From contig NZ_JAKGSG010000005.1 in NCBI RefSeq assembly GCF_021568775.1, positions 1 to 64,000 of the forward strand: 64,000 nt of DNA, given 5' to 3'. The stretch is from Antribacter soli (GTDB lineage Bacteria > Actinomycetota > Actinomycetes > Actinomycetales > Cellulomonadaceae). Made by a program: the position numbers and the translations under genes. The notes below the pieces were generated by a model, which was not told where the DNA came from, made no database searches, and saw only the letters and a list, made by a program, of their open reading frames with translations. Shown in pieces: positions 1 through 11,327 of this stretch. The stretch's first letter is position 1. The number at the start of each line of letters is the position of its first letter.

Positions 1-81
1 TGTGGTCTTGGGGGCCGCGGGCCCCCCCCACCCCGGGCCCCCACCCCGGGGGTGGGGGGCCCCGGGTGGGGGGGTCGACCG
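1..81. repeat. G/C-only low-complexity stretch with a hairpin
   Basis: Almost every base from about 10 to 75 is G or C. A C-rich arm (about 24-47) can pair with the G-rich arm (about 48-70). It lies just downstream of the leftward ThuA gene, so it could be a terminator. Two similar G/C homopolymer blocks occur elsewhere in the window, so part of it may be an assembly artefact. I see no gene here. Confidence 0.4.
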
Positions 82-780
82 TCAGGCGAGCAGCCAGGCC
101 GCGGCCCGGCGCAGGAGCTCCCGGTGGGTCGGGGACTCGAACGATCGCACCCCGTGCCCCAGCGCGCTGTAGACGGTCCGCCCGCCGTGGGCCTCCTGGA
201 CCCACAGCACCGGGTGCGCGGCTCCGCCGTCGTCCGCGACCGTGCCCAGGACCTGCGCCGACCCCGCGACGTTCAGGAAGCAGTACCGCTCGTCGAAGGC
301 CTCGACGACCGCCAGGCCGTCCGTGATCGCGTGCCCGGGAGCGAGGCGGAACGTCGCGTCGCCGATCGGCGGGTGCATCGACGTACCCGGGACCCAGCGC
401 CCGCCGAGCACGTCCTCCCAGGCCGGCGCGTCGGCGAACGTGTTCGCCGCCTGGTGCAGCGCGAGCACGGCGCCGCCCGCTCGCGCCCACGCGGCAAGGC
501 GCTCGTGGAAGGCTCGCCACTCGTCGTCGGAGCCGTCGAAACCTGGGTCCGGGCGCCCGGTGCCGGAGTTGACGACGAGGAGGTCCGCGGCGTCGAGGTC
601 GTCGAGCGCGTCGCGCCACGTGGACCGCACCTGGACGACGGCGTCCGGGTCGCCTCCGGCGCCCGGCTCGCCCAGGATCCGGGCCAGCAGGTGTGAGGTC
701 GCGGCGTGGTCGTGCCAGGGATCCTCGTACCGGCCGCGGCCGGCGAGGACGAGGATGCGCTTCGTCGTCACGCGCCACAT
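82..780 (-). CDS. ThuA domain-containing protein
   Basis: A 232-residue protein of the ThuA family, which has a class I glutamine-amidotransferase-like fold. The fold is visible as an early ILVLAGRGRYEDPWHD segment, then DLLVVNSG, GGAVLALHQAANTF and a late HPVLWVQEAHGGRTVYSALGHG. Family members sit in sugar clusters, and in rhizobial trehalose use ThuA acts together with the oxidoreductase ThuB on 3-keto sugars (family knowledge). I chose ATG 780 (MWRVTTKR), because the upstream ATG at 825 adds an unconserved tail; GTG 771 is also possible. It is the last gene of the leftward ABC-importer operon, 71 bp after the aldo/keto reductase. The substrate is unknown. Confidence 0.85.
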   Translation of the reverse strand: MWRVTTKRILVLAGRGRYEDPWHDHAATSHLLARILGEPGAGGDPDAVVQVRSTWRDALDDLDAADLLVVNSGTGRPDPGFDGSDDEWRAFHERLAAWARAGGAVLALHQAANTFADAPAWEDVLGGRWVPGTSMHPPIGDATFRLAPGHAITDGLAVVEAFDERYCFLNVAGSAQVLGTVADDGGAAHPVLWVQEAHGGRTVYSALGHGVRSFESPTHRELLRRAAAWLLA

Positions 781-851
781 CCTGCCACCCGGCCCTGCCC
801 CCGTGAGCGCGGGCACAGCCCGCACTCGACGAGGGTGAGGCTCGGCCGGGC

Positions 852-1907
852 TCAGGAGACGGGCTGCGCCAGCGGCTCGATCGCCGCGATCTCGTCCGCG
901 CTGAGCGGCGCGGCCCCCAGGGCTGCGACGTTGTCCTCGAGCTGCTTGACCGACGACGCCCCGATGAGGGCCGAGGTGACGCGCTCGTCGCGGAGCACCC
1001 AGGCGAGCGCGAGCTGCGCGAGCGTCTGACCGCGGCCCGACGCGATCTCGTTCAGCGCCCGCGCCCGGTCGAGATAGTCCTCCGTGAGGTTGCCCGACGA
1101 GAGGAACGGCGAGTCGGGGCGCGCCGCGCGAGAGCCGACGGGCGCCTCGCCCGAGAGGTAGCGGCCGGTGAGGAGGCCCTGCTGCAGCGGCGAGAAGACG
1201 ATCGTGCCGACGCCGAGGTCGCCGACGACGTCGAGCAGGGACTCGGACTGCCGGCCGTCGTAGGCGTCGACGTGCTCCGGGTTCTCCACGTGCCGGTTGA
1301 ACATCGAGTACGACGGCTGGTGGATCAGCAGCGGCACGCCGAGGTCGGCGAGGATGCGCGCCGCGTCACGGGTGCGGGCCGGGGAGTAGTTCGACACGCC
1401 GACGTACAGGGCCTTGCCCGCGCGGACGGCCTGCGCGAGCGCACCCATCGTCTCCTCGAGGGGCGTCGAGGGGTCCGGGCGGTGGTGGTAGAAGATGTCG
1501 ACGTAGTCCAGGCCCATGCGGGTGAGCGACTGGTCCAGGCTCGACAGCAGGTACTTGCGCGAGCCGTGGTCGCCGTACGGGCCGGGCCACATGTCGTAGC
1601 CGGCCTTGGTGGAGATGATCAGCTCGTCGCGGTACGGGGCGAGGTCGGCGGCCAGGTGACGGCCGAAGTTCGCCTCCGCGGACCCGTACGACGGGCCGTA
1701 GTTGTTCGCGAGGTCGAAGTGCGTCACGCCGAGGTCGAACGCGCGGCGCAGGATCGCGCGCTGCGTGTCGAACGGGTTGGTGTCGCCGAAGTTGTGCCAC
1801 AGGCCGAGCGACAGCGCCGGCAGGTCCAGGCCGGAGCGACCCGTGCGGCGGTAGGTCATGGAGTCGTACCGGGCGTCGTCGGCCAGGTAGCGCGGTGCGA
1901 GAGGCAT
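852..1907 (-). CDS. Aldo/keto reductase (YghZ/KCNAB type)
   Basis: A 351-residue NAD(P)H-dependent TIM-barrel reductase. The catalytic tetrad is visible as Asp65 and Tyr70 in FDLANNYGP, Lys101 in IISTKAGYD and His141 in DIFYHHRPDP. The HGSRKYL and SMFNRHVE segments match the group containing E. coli YghZ (L-glyceraldehyde-3-phosphate reductase) and potassium-channel beta subunits. It follows the UxaA-type dehydratase by 60 bp in the same operon, so it probably reduces a sugar-derived aldehyde or keto intermediate. The exact substrate cannot be read from sequence. Confidence 0.9.
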   Translation of the reverse strand: MPLAPRYLADDARYDSMTYRRTGRSGLDLPALSLGLWHNFGDTNPFDTQRAILRRAFDLGVTHFDLANNYGPSYGSAEANFGRHLAADLAPYRDELIISTKAGYDMWPGPYGDHGSRKYLLSSLDQSLTRMGLDYVDIFYHHRPDPSTPLEETMGALAQAVRAGKALYVGVSNYSPARTRDAARILADLGVPLLIHQPSYSMFNRHVENPEHVDAYDGRQSESLLDVVGDLGVGTIVFSPLQQGLLTGRYLSGEAPVGSRAARPDSPFLSSGNLTEDYLDRARALNEIASGRGQTLAQLALAWVLRDERVTSALIGASSVKQLEDNVAALGAAPLSADEIAAIEPLAQPVS

Positions 1908-1967
1908 GGGCCTATCTTGCCCCGCGGCACCCGGACGCCGGTCGCGCGCCCGGATGCCGACCGTGGA

Positions 1968-3494
1968 CTACGTCACCGTCCCCAGCTGCCACGGGACGAA
2001 CTCCTCGCCGCCGATGTCGAGGTCCTCGCTCGCGGTGAGCTCGCCCGACGCCACCGCGAGGATCCTGTCGAAGATCTCGCGGCCCACCTCCTCAAGGGTC
2101 GCCTTCCCTGTGACGATGCGGCCGCAGTCGATGTCGATGTCGTCGCCCATGCGCTCGAACAGCTCGGTGTTCGTGCCGAGCTTGATCGACGGCGTGGGCT
2201 TGCACCCGAACACCGACCCGCGTCCCGTGGTGAAGCAGACGACGTTCGCCCCGCCGGCGACGATGCCTGTCACGGACACCGGGTCGTAGCCGGGCGTGTC
2301 CATGAACACGAACCCGCGCCGGGTGATCGGCTCGGCGTACTCGTAGACGGCGGCGAGGTCGGCCTGGCCACCCTTGGCGACGGCACCGAGCGACTTCTCC
2401 AGGATGGTCGTGAGTCCGCCGGCCTTGTTACCGGGCGACGGGTTGTTGTCGAGCGACCCGCCTCCCGCGGCGGCATACCGCTTCCACCACTCGAGGCGGT
2501 CGAGCAGCCGCTCGCCCACCTCCGGGGTGACGGCCCGGCGGGTCAGGAGGTGCTCGGCGCCGAAGACCTCGGGCGTCTCCGCCAGGACGGACGTACCGCC
2601 GTAGGAGACGAGGCGGTCCGACGCCCAGCCGAGCGCCGGGTTGGCCGTGATGCCGGAGTACCCGTCGGAGCCGCCGCAGTTGAGCCCGAGGACCAGCTCG
2701 GCGACGTCGCAGTCCTCGCGCTGCCAGCGCTCCTCGATCTCGGGCAGCATCTCGCGCACCGCCTCGACCCCGGCTCGCACCGTGGCCCGGATGCCGCCCG
2801 TGTCCTGGATCGTCAGCGTCTTCACCACGGTGTCGGGGCCGACGTCGGCGCCGCCCAGGATCGTGTCGAGCTGGATCATCTCGCAGCCCAGCCCGAGCAC
2901 CAGCAGCCCCGCCACGTTGGGGTGGGCGGCGTACCCCCGCAGGGTCCGCAGCAGCACCTGCCCGCCCTCGCTCGAAGGGACGAGCCCGCACCCGGACTGG
3001 TGGGTGAGCGCGACGACGCCGTCGACGTCGTCGTACTGGTCCATGGCGAAGCCGCGGAACTGGTCCGCGATCATCTTGGCCGTGGACGCCGAGCAGTTCA
3101 CCGACGTCAGGATCGCCACATAGTTGCGCGTGCCGACCTTGCCGCCGGCCCGGCGGTAGCCTCGGAACGTGGGGCGCGGCCCGGGCGGTGGCGTGAGCGG
3201 GTGGTGCACGGTGGCGAGCTCGGCCTCCCGCCGCCCCTCCTCGAACCCGAGGTTGTGCGCGTGGACGTGATCGCCGGGCGCGATGTCCCGGGTCGCCACG
3301 CCGATCACCTGGCCGTACTTCAGCACGTTCTCCCTCGCGGCCACGGGTAGGAGGGCCACCTTGTGGCCGCGCGGGACGTCGTCGCGCACGACGACGACCC
3401 CCGCCCCGGGAGAAGAGACCTCCTCTCCCGGGGCGAGGTCGCGCGTTGCGACGGCGACGTGGTCGCCGTCACGGAGCACGAGGACGTCGCTCAT
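1968..3494 (-). CDS. UxaA/GarD-family sugar-acid dehydratase (altronate dehydratase-like)
   Basis: A 508-residue protein joining an N-terminal SAF domain (about 1-95) to the UxaA catalytic region. Family features include RKVGTRNYVAILTSVNCS-type text near residue 115 (here KVGTRNYVAILTSVNCSAS), THQSGCG, GLGCEMIQ, LGLNCGGSDGYSG and DTPGYDPVSVTGIVAGGANV. Relatives dehydrate altronate or galactarate to 2-keto-3-deoxy sugar acids using iron. The start lies one base after the stop of the binding-protein gene, so the two are translationally linked. The neighbouring importer probably brings in a uronate or aldonate-yielding sugar, but which acid is used is not shown. No KDG kinase or aldolase follows. 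Confidence 0.9.
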   Translation of the reverse strand: MSDVLVLRDGDHVAVATRDLAPGEEVSSPGAGVVVVRDDVPRGHKVALLPVAARENVLKYGQVIGVATRDIAPGDHVHAHNLGFEEGRREAELATVHHPLTPPPGPRPTFRGYRRAGGKVGTRNYVAILTSVNCSASTAKMIADQFRGFAMDQYDDVDGVVALTHQSGCGLVPSSEGGQVLLRTLRGYAAHPNVAGLLVLGLGCEMIQLDTILGGADVGPDTVVKTLTIQDTGGIRATVRAGVEAVREMLPEIEERWQREDCDVAELVLGLNCGGSDGYSGITANPALGWASDRLVSYGGTSVLAETPEVFGAEHLLTRRAVTPEVGERLLDRLEWWKRYAAAGGGSLDNNPSPGNKAGGLTTILEKSLGAVAKGGQADLAAVYEYAEPITRRGFVFMDTPGYDPVSVTGIVAGGANVVCFTTGRGSVFGCKPTPSIKLGTNTELFERMGDDIDIDCGRIVTGKATLEEVGREIFDRILAVASGELTASEDLDIGGEEFVPWQLGTVT

Positions 3495-3495
3495 G

Positions 3496-4827
3496 TCAGC
3501 CGATCGCCGCTTCCACCTCGGTCAGGAACTGCTCGGCTGCCTGGTCGGGCGTCAGGCGCTGGAACAGGACCTCGGTGTTGAGGCGCTCCGTGATCTCTGC
3601 CACGTCGCCGGAGCCGTTCGGCGGCACCGGGGGCGAGTCCACGACGTCGCCCGCGATCTCGGCCATGAAGTCCGCGACCAGCGTGTTGGGCGCGTCGAGG
3701 TCGCCGAGGATGCCCTCCCGGATCTCGGTGTTCGCGGGCAGGCCGCGGTCGGTGAGCATGATCTTGGCCGCCTCGGGGCTGTTCAGGAGGTAGTCGACGA
3801 ACTTCGCCGACGCCTGCGGGTACTCGGACGTCGCCGACACCGAGTAGAACATGGCCGGCTTCAGGTACATGCCGGTGCGCTCGCCGTCCGACTCGCCCGG
3901 GAGCCGCAGGAGCTGGAGCTCACGGCCGGACGCCTTCGTCAGCGCCCCGAGCTGGTTGCTCCACCAGATGCCCATGGCGCCGGTGTTGGTGCCGAGGAGC
4001 GAGCCCTCGGGTCCGGCGTCCTGGACCTCCATGGTGCGGGCGGCGTCGGGCTCGCCGCCGCCGGCCTGCAGGTCCAGCGACACCTGGAAGAAGTCGGCCA
4101 CGGTCTCGGCCGAGACCCCGAGCTCGCCGTCCTCCGTGTAGAGGGACTCACCGCGCTGGCGCGCGATGACGTTGAGGCCGGCCTCGTTGAAGCCGTAGTC
4201 CTGCGTGCCGTACACCCCCTCGGGCGCCTTGGCCGAGATCTCGTTCGCGATCTCGACGTAGTCGTCCCAGGTCCAGGTCTCGTCGTCGGGGAGCTCCACG
4301 CCCGCCTCGGAGAAGATCTGCGGGTCCACGACGACGGCGTACGCGTTGACGCCGGTCGGGATGCCGAACTGGCCGTCGGCCGTCTGGCCGGCCGCCAGGA
4401 TCGACTCGTCGATCGTGGACGTGTCGATGTCGAGGCCGGACAGGTCCGCGAGCACGCCGCGCGAGGCGTAGTCGGAGATGTAGCGCTCTTCCTGCGTGAT
4501 CACGTCGGGCGCGTCGGCCGCCGCGACCGACGTCGCGAGCTTGTCCCAGTAGCCGCCCCAGTCGGTGAAGTCGGGCACCACTGTGATGTCGGGGTTCTCG
4601 GCCTCGAACGCGTCGATGATCGCCTGAGTCGCCGTGTGGCGGCTGTCGGAGCCCCACCACGAGAAGCGGATCTCGCAGGGGCACTCCTCGGTCGGGGGCG
4701 CCGATGACTCTTCAGTGCCCGGGCCCAGTCCGGAGTCGCCGCCGGCACAGGCTGCCAGGGCGAGGGCCGCGACGGTCACGCCTGCCGCGGCGGCGGCGCG
4801 ACGTGCGCGGGTGCTTGTCGTTCGCAT
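3496..4827 (-). CDS. ABC sugar transporter, substrate-binding lipoprotein
   Basis: A 443-residue extracellular solute-binding protein of family 1. The N-terminus has Arg residues, an Ala/Val/Leu-rich segment and the lipobox LALAACAGG (lipid-modified Cys at about 28). The mature part contains the family pattern FSWWGSDSRHTATQAIIDAFE. It is membrane-anchored and delivers a sugar to the permease pair encoded just upstream. The order is unusual: both permeases come first, then the binding protein, then the catabolic enzymes. No ATPase is encoded here, so a shared MsmK-type ATPase elsewhere is expected. Confidence 0.92.
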   Translation of the reverse strand: MRTTSTRARRAAAAAGVTVAALALAACAGGDSGLGPGTEESSAPPTEECPCEIRFSWWGSDSRHTATQAIIDAFEAENPDITVVPDFTDWGGYWDKLATSVAAADAPDVITQEERYISDYASRGVLADLSGLDIDTSTIDESILAAGQTADGQFGIPTGVNAYAVVVDPQIFSEAGVELPDDETWTWDDYVEIANEISAKAPEGVYGTQDYGFNEAGLNVIARQRGESLYTEDGELGVSAETVADFFQVSLDLQAGGGEPDAARTMEVQDAGPEGSLLGTNTGAMGIWWSNQLGALTKASGRELQLLRLPGESDGERTGMYLKPAMFYSVSATSEYPQASAKFVDYLLNSPEAAKIMLTDRGLPANTEIREGILGDLDAPNTLVADFMAEIAGDVVDSPPVPPNGSGDVAEITERLNTEVLFQRLTPDQAAEQFLTEVEAAIG

Positions 4828-4906
4828 GATGCTCCTTCAGGTGCGTGACGAAACGTCGTCGTCTGGTCGTGCGGATGAGGTGCTTGTCGTGCGTCGTTGG
4901 TGCCGG

Positions 4907-5854
4907 TTACTTGATCCCCGTCGTCGCGATGCCCTTCACCAGGTACTTCTGTCCGAACAGGAAGACGAGGAAGACCGGGATCAGGGACACGATCGACATG
5001 GCGAACAGCGACCCCCACGACGTCTCGCCCGTGCTGTCGCGGAACGCGGCGAGCGCGACCGGGACGGTGTACATGTCGGGACGCGTGAGGAAGATGAGCT
5101 GGCTGAAGAAGTCGTTCCACGTCCAGATGAACGTGAAGATCGCGGTGGTTGCGAGCGCCGGCAGCGCCAGCGGCAGCATGATCCGCAGGTAGATGGCGAC
5201 GTGGCCGCAGCCGTCGAGCCGTGCCGCCTCGTCCAGCTCCTTGGGGATGCCCCGGAAGAACTGGACCATCAGGAAGATGAAGAACGCGTCGGTGGCGAGG
5301 AACTTCGGCACGATCAGCGGCAGGAACGTGTTGATCCACTGCAGCTCGGAGAACAGCACGTACTGCGGCACGATCACCACGTGGATCGGCAGCATGATCG
5401 ACATGAGCATGATGGCGAACCACAGGTTCCGGCCGCGGAACTCCAGCCGGGCGAACGCGTAGGCCGCCATGGAGCACGCCACGAGGTTGCCGATCACGGA
5501 GCCGAGGACCACGAGCGCCGAGTTCAGCAGGTACGTGCTGAACGGGTTCACCAGCGCGTTCCAGCCGTCGGTGTAGTTGCTCAGGTCGATCTCGGTCGGG
5601 ATCAGGCCCGGCTCGCGGAAGATCAGCTCGGACGGCTTGAGCGAGCTCGCCAGCATCCACAGGAGCGGGTAGAGCATGATCAGCCCGAACGCGATGAGCA
5701 GGATGTGCCGGAACAGGCCCGTGACGGCGGCCCGGCGTCGGGCCCGGCGCTGTCGCGCCGAGGGTTCGGGGAGGCCCCCCGCGGCCTGGGCGAGCCTCGC
5801 GCGGAGGCGGGTGCCGTCGTCGGGCAGCCTGGTGGCTGTGGTGAGCTCAGTCAT
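4907..5854 (-). CDS. ABC sugar transporter permease (MalG type)
   Basis: A 315-residue inner-membrane permease with about six hydrophobic segments. The cytoplasmic EAA loop reads KELDEAARLDGCGHVA, the contact site for the ATPase. The first 50 residues are charged and cytoplasmic. The C-terminus GQKYLVKGIATTGIK is typical of CUT1 MalG proteins. Its first 8 bases overlap the end of the MalF-type gene, and it is followed after 79 bp by the binding-protein gene. Confidence 0.93.
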   Translation of the reverse strand: MTELTTATRLPDDGTRLRARLAQAAGGLPEPSARQRRARRRAAVTGLFRHILLIAFGLIMLYPLLWMLASSLKPSELIFREPGLIPTEIDLSNYTDGWNALVNPFSTYLLNSALVVLGSVIGNLVACSMAAYAFARLEFRGRNLWFAIMLMSIMLPIHVVIVPQYVLFSELQWINTFLPLIVPKFLATDAFFIFLMVQFFRGIPKELDEAARLDGCGHVAIYLRIMLPLALPALATTAIFTFIWTWNDFFSQLIFLTRPDMYTVPVALAAFRDSTGETSWGSLFAMSIVSLIPVFLVFLFGQKYLVKGIATTGIK

Positions 5855-6791
5855 CGTAGAAGACCCAGTACTTGGAGGCGAGGAAGTTGACGGCGGTCAT
5901 GCCGCCGATGATGAGGAGCAGGAACCAGGCCATCGCCGACGCGTAACCCATGTCGAGCGAACCGAAGCCCTTGAGGTAGAGGTAGAGGGTGTAGAACATC
6001 GTCGAGTCGGCCGGGCCACCGGTGCCGCCGCTGACGACGTACGCCTGCGTGAACGACTGGAAGCTGCCGATGATCTGCAGCACCAGGTTGAAGAAGACGA
6101 TGGGCGAGAGCAGCGGGATCGTGATCGTGACGAACTTCCGCACCCTGCCCGCACCGTCGATCGAGGCGGCCTCGTAGTACATCTGCGGGATCTGGCGCAG
6201 GCCGGCGAGGAAGATCACCATGGGCGAGCCGAACGTCCAGACGTTCAGGACCACCAGGGTGCCGAGCGCGTAGTCGGGGTGCGAGACCCAGCCCTGGCCC
6301 TCGATCCCGAAGACGGCCAGGAACTGGTTGAGCAGCCCGTCCGCGCCGAAGACCTGGCGCCAGAGGATCGCGACCGCGACGCTTCCGCCGAGCAGCGACG
6401 GCAGGTAGTACACGGACCTGTAGAACGGGAGGGCGCGGAGGCCCTTGTCGAGCACCAGCGCCAGGGCCAGCGACAGTGCCAGCTGGATCGGTACCGACAC
6501 CAGGACGTAGGTGAACGTGACCTGCAGCGCGTTGAGGAACCGCGGGTCCGCGAACATCCGGGTGTAGTTCTCGGGGCCGATCCACTCGGGCGGCGTCAGC
6601 AGGTCGTAGTCGGTGAACGACAGGTACAGCGACGCCACCATGGGGCCGGCGGTGATCAGGATCAGGCCGGCGAACCACGGGGCGAGGAACAGTGCCGCTG
6701 CGCGGCCGTCTCCCCGGCTCACGGCGCGTGATCGCCGCCGCTCGCGGCGGGCGGGGACGCCTGCCCGCCTGGGGATGTCGGTGGTGCTCAT
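5847..6791 (-). CDS. ABC sugar transporter permease (MalF type)
   Basis: A 314-residue CUT1 permease with six predicted membrane segments. The EAA loop reads YEAASIDGAGRVRKF, and an RSVYYLPSLLGGSVAVA segment is typical of the family. I chose ATG 6791 (MSTTDIPRR) because GAGAGGG lies about 6 bases upstream; the longer frame to 6839 runs into the promoter. It is the first gene of the leftward operon and is divergent from the LacI-DUF6807 gene. The AACCGGTT operators in the 159-bp gap probably control it. Confidence 0.92.
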   Translation of the reverse strand: MSTTDIPRRAGVPARRERRRSRAVSRGDGRAAALFLAPWFAGLILITAGPMVASLYLSFTDYDLLTPPEWIGPENYTRMFADPRFLNALQVTFTYVLVSVPIQLALSLALALVLDKGLRALPFYRSVYYLPSLLGGSVAVAILWRQVFGADGLLNQFLAVFGIEGQGWVSHPDYALGTLVVLNVWTFGSPMVIFLAGLRQIPQMYYEAASIDGAGRVRKFVTITIPLLSPIVFFNLVLQIIGSFQSFTQAYVVSGGTGGPADSTMFYTLYLYLKGFGSLDMGYASAMAWFLLLIIGGMTAVNFLASKYWVFYDD

Positions 6792-6883
6792 GTACCGCCC
6801 TCTCGGATCGTCGTCGATCCCCGGCTCCCTGTCTTCCACGGTCCCGTCCGCGCGCTGCGCTTCCTTGGGCCGTACCTGACCGA

Positions 6884-6929
6884 GAAACCGGTTCCTGCGC
6901 AGGAACGTATCACACGAGGAACCGGTTTC
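6884..6929. promoter_or_regulatory. Paired LacI-type operators in the divergent promoter
   Basis: GAAACCGGTTCC (6884-6895) recurs as its exact reverse complement GGAACCGGTTTC at 6918-6929, with centres 34 bp apart. Both are centred on AACCGGTT, the CG-centred palindrome expected for LacI proteins. A perfect 16-bp palindrome GTTCCTGCGCAGGAAC (6891-6906) overlaps the first site. They lie between the ABC-importer operon and the LacI-DUF6807 gene, which is the most likely regulator. Confidence 0.75.
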
Positions 6930-6950
6930 CTATGGTGTACCGTCGGCAAT

Positions 6951-9100
<2,150 letters not shown>

Positions 9101-9104
<4 letters not shown>

Positions 9105-10240
9105 GCGGGACCACGCCCGCCCGGGTCGCCGTGGTCGGCATCCACGGACACGGCGCGTCCCACGTGCGGGCCGTCGACGAGCTCGAGGAGCAGGGCACGG
9201 CCCGGCTGAGCGCCGTCGTCGACCCGCGGGAACCCGGGCCTGACGGGCCCGACGCGCCCTGGTTCCCCACGCTCGGCGACCTGCTGACCGCGCAGGACGA
9301 GGACGCGCGGCCCGACGTCGTCGTGCTCGCCACGCCGATCCACACGCACCTGCCGCTCGCGCGGGCCGCGATGGAGGCCGGCGTCGACGTGCTCCTCGAG
9401 AAGCCCACCGCGACGTCGCTCGCCGAGCACGCCGAGCTGATCGCCGTCGCCGAGCGGACGGGCCGGCGCTGCCAGGTGGGGTTCCAGACGTTCGGTTCGC
9501 ACGCCCTGCCCGCCGCCGCCGATCTCGTCGCACGCGGCGAGATCGGCGAGGTGCTCGGCGTGGGCGCCGTCGGCACGTGGGTGCGGACGGCCGGGTACTG
9601 GGCGCGCGCGCCCTGGGCCGGACACCGTCGCCTCGACGGTCGCGCCGTCGTGGACGGCGTGGTGACCAACCCGCTGGCTCACGCCGTCGCGACCGCGCTG
9701 CGCATCGGCGGCGCCCGCACCACCGACGACGTCGCCTACGTGGACGTGGACCTCTGGCGCGCCAACCCCATCGAGGCCGACGACACGTCGGCCGTGCGCG
9801 TGGTCGGCACGGACGGGACCCGGTACGGGTTCGGGCTCACGCTCTGCGCCTCGGACCGGACGCCCGCGCGCGTGCTCGTGCTCGGCACCGAGGGCGAGCT
9901 GGAGCTCGAGTACGAGCACGACGTGCTCCGGCTCCGCACGCCCCGCGTCGTGGCCGAGAAGGCCTACATCCGCACATCCCTGCTCGAGGACCTGCTCGCA
10001 GCCCGTCTCGACCCCGAGCGGGAGATCCTGTGCGACGTGCGCGAGACCGGCGCCTTCATGCGCGTCCTCGACGCGGTGCGGACCGCGACCGACCCCTCAC
10101 CCATCGGGGCGGACCACGTCGAGTGGCTCGGCGAGGGCGACGACCGGCACCCCGTGGTGCGCGACGTGGCCCAGTGGTGCGAACGCGTCGCGCGCGAGCA
10201 GCGGACGTTCTCCGAGCTGGGCGCTCCCTGGACGACCTGA
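9101..10240 (+). CDS. Gfo/Idh/MocA family oxidoreductase
   Basis: A 379-residue NAD(P)-dependent dehydrogenase. The Rossmann segment is RVAVVGIHGHGASHVRAVDE and the family signature VLLEKPTATSLAEHAEL lies near residue 103, with the catalytic Lys in EKP. The C-terminal half is the alpha/beta substrate domain. It starts inside the stop of the LacI-DUF6807 gene (ATGA), so the two are co-translated. With ThuA across the divergent promoter, it may oxidise a sugar or glycoside. The substrate is not known. Confidence 0.9.
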
Positions 10241-10288
10241 GCGCGGACGCCACGGCCGGTGCCGGCACGGCCGTGGCAGGGTGAGCCC

Positions 10289-11326
10289 GTGACCGCCGTG
10301 CTCCTCGCCCTGGGCTCGATGGGGGCCGTCGTCGGTCTCGGCTGGCTCACGCAGGCACGCCGGCTGCTGCCGTCGCAGGCGCGGGAGGTCCTCGCCGCCG
10401 TGTCGTTCACGATCGCGGCGCCGTGCCTGCTGTTCGTCACCCTGGCCAGGACGGACCTGGCCACGGTGGTCTCGCGCCCGGCGCTGGTGACCTGGGGTAC
10501 GACGGCGGCGCTCGCCCTGGTCCTCGCCGCCACCGCCCGCTGGGCTCTCCGGCTGCCGCCGGGTGCGGCGGTCATGACCACCCTCGCCGGGTCGTACGTG
10601 AACGCCGGGAACCTCGGCATCCCGCTCGCGGTGTACCTGTTCGGCGACGCCCTCGCGGTGGTCCCGTCGCTGCTGATCCAGCTCCTCGTGCTGGCGCCGC
10701 TCGCGTTCGCGGTGCTGGACCGCACGACGGTGGACCGGGCGGCGGTGCCCGGTCGGCGCCGCGGCGGGGCCGCCCTCGCTGCCCTGCGCAACCCCGTCAC
10801 GCTCGGCACGCTCGCGGGCGTGGTCGCGTCGCTCGCCGGATCCGCGCTCGGTCACCGCATCGCCGAGCCCGTGCTCGCACCGTTCGAGCTGCTCGGCGCG
10901 GCCGCGCCGCCGCTCGCGCTGCTGACGTTCGGCATGACGCTCGCACTGCCACGGCCGGGTGACGCGGGCGGCGACCATGCCGGCGCCGGCCGCACCGGCG
11001 CGGGTCGCACCGGCGCCGACCACACCGAGGAGGGCGGCGCCGCTGTCGTGCCGCCCGGGCGCGAACGGTGGGCCGTCCTCCTGGCGGTGCTGGCGCGCAA
11101 CGTGGTGCACCCGCTGGCCGCCTGGGCCGTGGGGCGAGCGGTCGGTCTCGAGGCCTCCGCTCTCGCCGTCGTGGTCACGATGGCCGCCCTGCCGACCGCG
11201 CAGAACGTCGTCGTCTACGCGACGCGGTACCGCTGCTTCGAGGGTCCGGTCAGCCGCGCCTGCCTGGCCACGACGGCGGCGTGCGTCCCGGTGCTGCTGG
11301 TGATCGGCGCGCTGCTGCCCGCGTGA
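10289..11326 (+). CDS. AEC-family transporter (auxin efflux carrier type)
   Basis: A 345-residue membrane protein with about ten hydrophobic segments split into two halves by a hydrophilic loop (about 225-260, rich in Gly, Arg and Thr). The conserved SYVNAGNLGIPLAVYLFG segment is the family hallmark. Members export or exchange small organic anions. I chose GTG 10289 (VTAVLLALGS), with GGCAGGG upstream. It ends one base from the convergent oxidoreductase at 11328, so no separate terminator fits between them. It may export an acid made by the upstream pathway. Confidence 0.88.
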   Translation: MTAVLLALGSMGAVVGLGWLTQARRLLPSQAREVLAAVSFTIAAPCLLFVTLARTDLATVVSRPALVTWGTTAALALVLAATARWALRLPPGAAVMTTLAGSYVNAGNLGIPLAVYLFGDALAVVPSLLIQLLVLAPLAFAVLDRTTVDRAAVPGRRRGGAALAALRNPVTLGTLAGVVASLAGSALGHRIAEPVLAPFELLGAAAPPLALLTFGMTLALPRPGDAGGDHAGAGRTGAGRTGADHTEEGGAAVVPPGRERWAVLLAVLARNVVHPLAAWAVGRAVGLEASALAVVVTMAALPTAQNVVVYATRYRCFEGPVSRACLATTAACVPVLLVIGALLPA

Positions 11327-11327
11327 C

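Noticed and set aside
4828-4906. A promoter or operator between the MalG permease and binding-protein genes
   Set aside because: The 79-bp gap shows no palindrome or clear promoter, so I treat it as within the operon.
6791-6839. A longer N-terminus for the MalF-type permease at 5847
   Set aside because: The extra residues are charged and unconserved, and ATG 6791 has a good ribosome-binding site.
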